Of a DNA stretch of 64,000 nucleotides, positions 59,806 to 64,000 are shown piece after piece (within the stretch, counting starts at the first letter, position 1; each line of letters opens with the position of its first letter). Source of the stretch: Lysobacter sp. Root916. Its GTDB lineage: Bacteria; Pseudomonadota; Gammaproteobacteria; Xanthomonadales; Xanthomonadaceae. The position numbers were made by a program, and so were the translations under genes. The notes below the pieces were generated by a model. It had not been told where the DNA came from. It saw nothing but the letters and a program-made list of their open reading frames with translations, and made no database searches. The stretch spans positions 1,281,889 to 1,345,888 of the forward strand of contig NZ_LMJF01000001.1 of assembly GCF_001429785.1 (NCBI RefSeq), in the 5' to 3' direction.

Positions 59806-60122
59806 GGGGCGTCCTCGGCTGAATTCGGCGGAGCCAAAGCTAATCACGCAAGCGTCACGGGTGGGTGACGAGGGCTTGCCGCAGTTCAGCTGTCGGCAGG
59901 GGTGCGTGAGGGCGTCGTGCGCTCTAGGCAACGCTCGCTTGGCGTTGTTGCGCGATGGTTGGGGTTCGATCGCGGCTCACGCCGCTCCCACAGAATGCGT
60001 GGAACCGCGAGCGGCGGCGGCGAATGAGGTGGTGTGGTCGCGGCTTGCGCCGCTCCTACCCGGAGCGTGGGCGATGGCACGGCGCGGTGCGATTCGGATC
60101 GCACCGCGCCTGCGGGCGGCGC
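59806..60122. other. Intergenic region with two REP-like elements
   Basis: A gap between two minus-strand genes, with two REP-like palindromes in the same orientation (59968-59993 and 60036-60060). No gene is seen; any promoter of the OmpA-type lipoprotein should lie near 59,820-59,900. Confidence 0.45.
59968..60060. repeat. Pair of REP-like palindromes
   Basis: Two direct copies: GATCGCGGCTCACGCCGCTC... at 59968-59993 and GGTCGCGGCTTGCGCCGCTC... at 60036-60060, differing in the loop (TCAC versus TTGC), which is how the two subtypes in this window differ. Confidence 0.75.
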
Positions 60123-61580
60123 TCAGTCGCCGACGGCGACCAGCGCGTCGGCGCCGGCGGCGTCGAGGGTGTGGTCCCAGTTACCCATCAGCGCCAGGTA
60201 CAGCAGCTTGTCGAACTCGGCGCCGAAGCGGCTGATCACCGCGTCGGGATCGGGGATCAGTTTGGCGTCGGCGATCAGGCCGAAGTGGACGCGGCCGTTG
60301 TAGCTGAGAATGGAAATGCCGACGCCGATCGAACCGGTCTGCGGTACCCAGAACATCATTTCGCGCAGGGTGCAGCCCGCCAGATACAGGGGCTGCTGCG
60401 GTCCGGGCACATTGGTCGCGACGGCGGTGGCCTTGCGGCTGAAGAGCTCCAGTGCCAGCCCTTGCACCTGCGACGGCGCCATGCCTAACGCAGCCAAAAG
60501 CCCAAATGCAACAATAGCTTGCCGTGAATTCTTAAGATTATTCATGCATTCGGCCACGCGCTCGACCCGGCGGATCGGGTTGTGCTCGCCAACCGGCAGC
60601 TCCAGGAACACCAGGCCGAAATGGTTGCCGAGCTTCTTGGCGTGTTCGAGCGGACGCAGGTTGACCGGCACGGTCGCGCGCAGGGTCACGCCGTCGACGT
60701 TGTCGCCGCGTTCGATCATGTAGTTGCGCAAGGCGCCGGCGGCGGTGGCCATCAGCACGTCGTTGACGGTGCAGTCGCAGGCGCGACCGACCGCCTTCAC
60801 CTCTTCCAGATCCAAGGGCTCGGCCCAGGCCACGCGTTTGCTTACGCCGAGCTTGCCGCGCAGCAGCGAGGGCGGATCGTCGGACAAGGCCAAGGCATTG
60901 AGCAGTTCGCGCGCGATCTCGCCGCCCTCTTTGGCCAGCATGCCGGCCAGGGTCGGGTCGCGGTACATCTCCATGCCCTTTTCCAGCGCGCGCGAGCCCA
61001 GCTTCATGTAGCGGTCGACCGCACCGACCCGGCGCGCGACCTCGACGCCGTCGGTCTTGAGCCAGGCGTGCGGCAGATCGCTGCCCTTGGCCGGCTCGCG
61101 AGTGGTGTCGGTCAGCGACAGCAGCACCTGGACCAGGGCGATGCCGTCGGCGTAGCTGTGGTGGATGCGCGCGATCAGGGCCGAGCCGCCGTCGTAGCGT
61201 TCGACCAGATGGAACTGCCACAGCGGCCGGCTGTGATCGAGCGGGCTGGACGCGAGCTGGCTCACGAAGCGCTCCAGGCCGCGCTTGCCGCCGCGCCCGG
61301 GCAGCGCGGTCAGCTGCACATGCCAGTCGAGATCGAAATCCTCGTCGGTCTGCCAGGACGCGCCAGCCGGCGTGTCCACCGCCTTCTGGCGGAAGCGCGT
61401 ATAGGCCAGGAAGCGTTGTTTGACCACGCGCCGCAGGGCGTCGATCGACATCGGTTCGGCGAACATCAGCACGCCGGTAATCATCATCGGATTGGTCGGT
61501 CGCTCCATGCGCAACCAGGCCGTATCCACTCGCGACATCGGTTCGCGACGCGCTCGCTTGCGCGGTTCTGCTGTGGCCAT
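60123..61580 (-). CDS. Wax ester synthase / diacylglycerol acyltransferase (WS/DGAT) family protein
   Basis: A 485-residue acyltransferase that joins acyl-CoA to fatty alcohols or diacylglycerols to make wax esters or triacylglycerols. The HHxxxDG catalytic motif is at residues 140-146 (IHHSYADGIALVQ), followed by the typical LSLTDTTREP. A second family motif is in ATNVPGPQQPLYLAG near 395. GGAGG precedes the ATG. The basic N-terminus (AEPRKRARREPMSRVD) is unusual. Codons for about residues 346-366 are strikingly AT-rich compared with the rest of the gene. Confidence 0.9.
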   Translation of the reverse strand: MATAEPRKRARREPMSRVDTAWLRMERPTNPMMITGVLMFAEPMSIDALRRVVKQRFLAYTRFRQKAVDTPAGASWQTDEDFDLDWHVQLTALPGRGGKRGLERFVSQLASSPLDHSRPLWQFHLVERYDGGSALIARIHHSYADGIALVQVLLSLTDTTREPAKGSDLPHAWLKTDGVEVARRVGAVDRYMKLGSRALEKGMEMYRDPTLAGMLAKEGGEIARELLNALALSDDPPSLLRGKLGVSKRVAWAEPLDLEEVKAVGRACDCTVNDVLMATAAGALRNYMIERGDNVDGVTLRATVPVNLRPLEHAKKLGNHFGLVFLELPVGEHNPIRRVERVAECMNNLKNSRQAIVAFGLLAALGMAPSQVQGLALELFSRKATAVATNVPGPQQPLYLAGCTLREMMFWVPQTGSIGVGISILSYNGRVHFGLIADAKLIPDPDAVISRFGAEFDKLLYLALMGNWDHTLDAAGADALVAVGD

Positions 61581-61710
61581 GCGCCCTCCAAGCGTCTGCG
61601 CCGAGTGAATCACGCAGCCGCGAGCGGCGTCAACGCGGCTGAGGCCGGATTCGAGATCGGATCGCGAGACCGCCGCTGGCCATGAACTCCGGACGCATGC
61701 GCCCAGGCCC

Positions 61711-63144
61711 CTACCCGCGCTGTTTCCGGTAGGCGGCCAAGGCGGCGTCGCGGCCTGCCGCCAGATCGACCAACGGCTGCGGCGGATAGTCCGGCGCGAA
61801 GCGGCGCAAGGTCGCCGGCTCGCGCCAGGGCGCATGGCGCAGCGGCAACGGCAGCGCCGCCAGCTCCGGCACCCACCGCGCGATGTAGCGACCGTCGGGA
61901 TCGAACTTTTCGGACTGGGTGACCGGATTGAACACGCGGAAGTACGGCGCGGCGTCGGCGCCGGTGCCGGCGACCCACTGCCAGCCCAGGGTGTTGTTGG
62001 CCAGGTCGGCGTCGACCAGGGTGTCCCAGAACCAGCGCGCGCCGTGGCGCCAGTGGTAACGCAGGTGCTTGGTCAGATAGCTGGCTACGATCATGCGTAC
62101 GCGGTTGTGCATCCAGCCGGTGTGCCACAGCTCGCGCATGCCGGCATCGACGATGGGCACGCCGGTGCGGCCGTGCTGCCAGTCCTGCAGGCGCGGCTGG
62201 ACCAGACGCGCCCAGTCGAAGTCGTCGAAGCGCGGATTGAAATTGCGCTCCGGGGTGTGCGGGAAGTGGTGCAGCAGATGATGGGCGAATTCGCGCCAGC
62301 CCAACTCGCGGATCGCCGCGTCGATGTCGCCGGCGCGCGCGGCGTTGCGCTGCGTCTCCAGCGCGGCGACCACGCGCCAGGGCGCGATCTCGCCGAAATG
62401 CAGGTGCGGCGACAACCGCGAGGTGCCGACGCGATCGGGCCGGTCGCGCTGTTGGGCATAGCCCTCCAGCGCGCCTTCCAAGAAGGTCTCCAGGGTCTCG
62501 CGCGCGCCGGCTTCGCCGGGCGTCCAGTGCTCCCAGAAGCCGCTGTCCCAGTCCCGCGACGGCAACAGCTTGAGCGCCTCCAGGGCCACGCCCTCCGGCC
62601 CGTGCACGCTGCTGGGCAGGCGGGCCGGCGGCTCCCAGGTCGGCTGCAGGCGCCATGCGGCCAGGGCCGTGCGCCAGAACGGCGTGAACACGCGATAGGG
62701 ATCGCCCTGCTTGGTCGCCAGTTGCCAGGGCTCGAACAGCAGCGCGCCGTTGTGGCTCTCCGCGCGCACGCCCTGACGGCGCAGGGTCTGCTTGATGCGG
62801 GTATCGCGCTTCTCGATCGCCGGTTCGTAGCGGCGGTTCCAGTACACCGCCTCGGCGTCGGTGGCCAGCAGCAGCGATTGCAGGGTCGGCAGGCTGGGGC
62901 CGACGAAGCGGCGCAGGTGCGAGCCGCGCGCGCGCAGTTCGCGGTCCAGCGCGGCCAGGGAATGATGACGCCAGGCGTCGGAGGCGGCACCGGGCCGCCA
63001 GTCGCCCTGCTCGTCGGGCGCATGGATGTAGATCGGGATCGGCGTGTAGCCGTCGTCCAGCGCCGCCCGCAGGGCCGGGTTGTCGGCCAGGCGCAGGTCG
63101 TTGCGGAACCAGACCAGCGCGGTGGCGGCGGCAACGTCGGACAT
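61711..63144 (-). CDS. phrB: Deoxyribodipyrimidine photolyase
   Basis: A 477-residue class I CPD photolyase that repairs pyrimidine dimers with blue light, using FAD and an antenna chromophore. The N-terminal Rossmann domain begins TALVWFRNDLRLADNPALRA; the FAD-binding motif is seen in TSRLSPHLHFGEIAP and ELGWREFAHHLLHHFPHTPE, and the conserved WHTGWMHNRVRMIVASYLTK region near residue 345. The length fits a bacterial CPD photolyase. Single gene upstream of the WS/DGAT gene. Confidence 0.94.
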   Translation of the reverse strand: MSDVAAATALVWFRNDLRLADNPALRAALDDGYTPIPIYIHAPDEQGDWRPGAASDAWRHHSLAALDRELRARGSHLRRFVGPSLPTLQSLLLATDAEAVYWNRRYEPAIEKRDTRIKQTLRRQGVRAESHNGALLFEPWQLATKQGDPYRVFTPFWRTALAAWRLQPTWEPPARLPSSVHGPEGVALEALKLLPSRDWDSGFWEHWTPGEAGARETLETFLEGALEGYAQQRDRPDRVGTSRLSPHLHFGEIAPWRVVAALETQRNAARAGDIDAAIRELGWREFAHHLLHHFPHTPERNFNPRFDDFDWARLVQPRLQDWQHGRTGVPIVDAGMRELWHTGWMHNRVRMIVASYLTKHLRYHWRHGARWFWDTLVDADLANNTLGWQWVAGTGADAAPYFRVFNPVTQSEKFDPDGRYIARWVPELAALPLPLRHAPWREPATLRRFAPDYPPQPLVDLAAGRDAALAAYRKQRG

Positions 63145-63200
63145 CGCGGAACCGGGGCAGTCCAGGGAGTGCCAGTATGCCGCCCCGCCGGCCTCAAAGA

Positions 63201-63226
63201 GACGGGGCCCGCGTGGGGCCCCGTCC
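63201..63226 (-). terminator. Hairpin after the subtilase gene
   Basis: A GC-rich stem (GACGGGGCCC/GGGGCCCCGTC) with a short loop, 15 bases after the subtilase stop. In the minus direction it is followed by TCTTTGAGG, a weak U tract. Confidence 0.6.
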
Positions 63227-63240
63227 GGGTCTTGCCAGAC

Positions 63241-64000
63241 TTACGGCGACTGCAGTTCGGTGATCGCCGACTGGGTCTGGACCAGGCCCCAACCGGTGTT
63301 GTTGTCGTAACCGGCGGCGTCGATGTCCTGCGCCGTGGTCAGCAGGGCGTCGCGCACCTGCGCCGCGGTCGCGGTCGGCTTGGCGCTCCACACCACCGCG
63401 GCCGCGCCGGACACGTGCGGGGTGGCCATCGAGGTGCCGCTCATGGTCTGGTAGGCGGTGTTGGACACCGACGGGGTAGCGTCGACGGTCGCGGTCTGCC
63501 CGGCCAGATTGGCCACGATGGTCTGGCCGTCGGCCTGGCTGATGCCCACCGCCGGCAGCGTGGTGGTGACCGGATTGCCGTTGGCGTCGTACATGCCGAT
63601 GCGCAGCTCGCCGGCGACGTTGTTGTAGATCACCACGCCCAGGGCGCGGCCGGACTTGGCCTTGGTGATCTTGTCGACGAAGGTGTTGGTGCCGCGCTGG
63701 CAGATCACGATCTTGTTGCGCCAGGTGCTGGACGAGGTCTGGCACAGGCCGCCGTTGACCCAGCCCGCGCTGGCGGTGGTCTGCTTGGAACCGGCGACCG
63801 GAATCGCGGCGAAGCTGGAGCTGCCGACCAGCAGCGGGTCGTTCTTCAGCGGATAGGTGCTGAGCGTGTCCACGCCCGGCGCGGCGATGTCGACGGCGCT
63901 GTTGAACTGCGAGAAATCGGCCTTGACGTTGGCCGAGTCCACCGCCGCCACCGACACCACCGAGCTGTAGGACGCCGGGTAGCTGAGGCTGGAATCGCCG
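63241..64000 (-). CDS. Secreted subtilisin-type serine protease (S8), C-terminal part
   Basis: The last 252 codons of a subtilase; the N-terminal part lies beyond the window. The visible catalytic serine motif is MSGTSMATPHVSGAAAVVWS. Between the oxyanion region (SYPASYSSVVSVAAVD, then FSQFNSAVDIAAPGV) and the serine motif is an insert that looks like a protease-associated (PA) domain (LCQTSSSTWRNKIVICQRGT, GRALGVVIYNN). The frame ends TQSAITELQSP. Such exported proteases are abundant in Lysobacter. The signal peptide, propeptide and Asp/His of the triad are outside the window. Confidence 0.92.
   Translation of the reverse strand, partial: GDSSLSYPASYSSVVSVAAVDSANVKADFSQFNSAVDIAAPGVDTLSTYPLKNDPLLVGSSSFAAIPVAGSKQTTASAGWVNGGLCQTSSSTWRNKIVICQRGTNTFVDKITKAKSGRALGVVIYNNVAGELRIGMYDANGNPVTTTLPAVGISQADGQTIVANLAGQTATVDATPSVSNTAYQTMSGTSMATPHVSGAAAVVWSAKPTATAAQVRDALLTTAQDIDAAGYDNNTGWGLVQTQSAITELQSP

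Overview
The window is a high-G+C chromosomal segment of a gammaproteobacterium of the Lysobacter/Xanthomonas group. The grounds are gene content and order: an RpfE-like gene next to greA and carB-carA-dapB; hrcA-grpE-dnaK-dnaJ; then recN, fur, bamE, ratB-ratA and smpB; short palindromic GGAGCGGCGYRAGCCGCGA repeats; and GGGATTC heptamer arrays. The genus is an inference. No rRNA or tRNA gene, phage module, transposase or CRISPR array was seen.

Layout. 1-8,200 (minus strand): RpfE-like fragment, greA, a carB-carA cluster with three small envelope-type genes between the two subunits, then dapB. 8,200-11,700: four poorly characterised genes, including a SUKH/SMI1-like protein and a secreted DUF3857/transglutaminase-like protein. 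11,900-17,500: the heat-shock cluster, with two good sigma-32-type promoters and repeat elements at its internal junctions. 18,000-22,440: recN, fur, bamE, ratB-ratA and smpB. 22,600-31,450: mixed accessory genes: a stand-alone EF-Ts-like domain, a CHASE-type histidine kinase, a small CI-like/YdaS-like regulator locus with a membrane protein, an alpha/beta hydrolase, a CPBP-family membrane protease and a second histidine kinase. 31,680-40,615: a giant cyclic beta-glucan synthase-like enzyme (about 2,900 residues) and a coupled 81-residue protein. 40,700-48,700: a stress island with a glycine-zipper protein, a PAS kinase plus receiver, a ferritin-like protein, a phasin-like protein, a thioredoxin-reductase-like flavoprotein, a general-stress FMN-binding-type protein and a large-subunit catalase. 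48,768-49,121: tmRNA, the RNA partner of SmpB. 49,400-64,000: nitronate monooxygenase, an Lhr-type helicase, a second group of small stress-type genes (CBS, BON and others), an FAD oxidase, an OmpA-type lipoprotein, a WS/DGAT acyltransferase, photolyase and the 3' part of a secreted subtilase.

How the parts fit together. The heat-shock block supplies chaperones and their HrcA repressor. SmpB and tmRNA form the trans-translation system, with a readable tag ANDDNYALAA. The 40-48 kb and 55-57 kb regions look like general stress genes. Two of them share a conserved element at exactly the same distance from their start codons, and related GAACCGTTC palindromes occur near others, which suggests a common regulator.

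Most notable signals: that shared stress-gene element; a 127-bp inverted heptamer-repeat element filling the dnaK-dnaJ junction; the (GGGATTC)11(GGGAATC)8 array after recN; the stand-alone EF-Ts domain; the compact CI-like/YdaS-like/membrane locus; and a sharply bounded run of rare codons inside the WS/DGAT gene.
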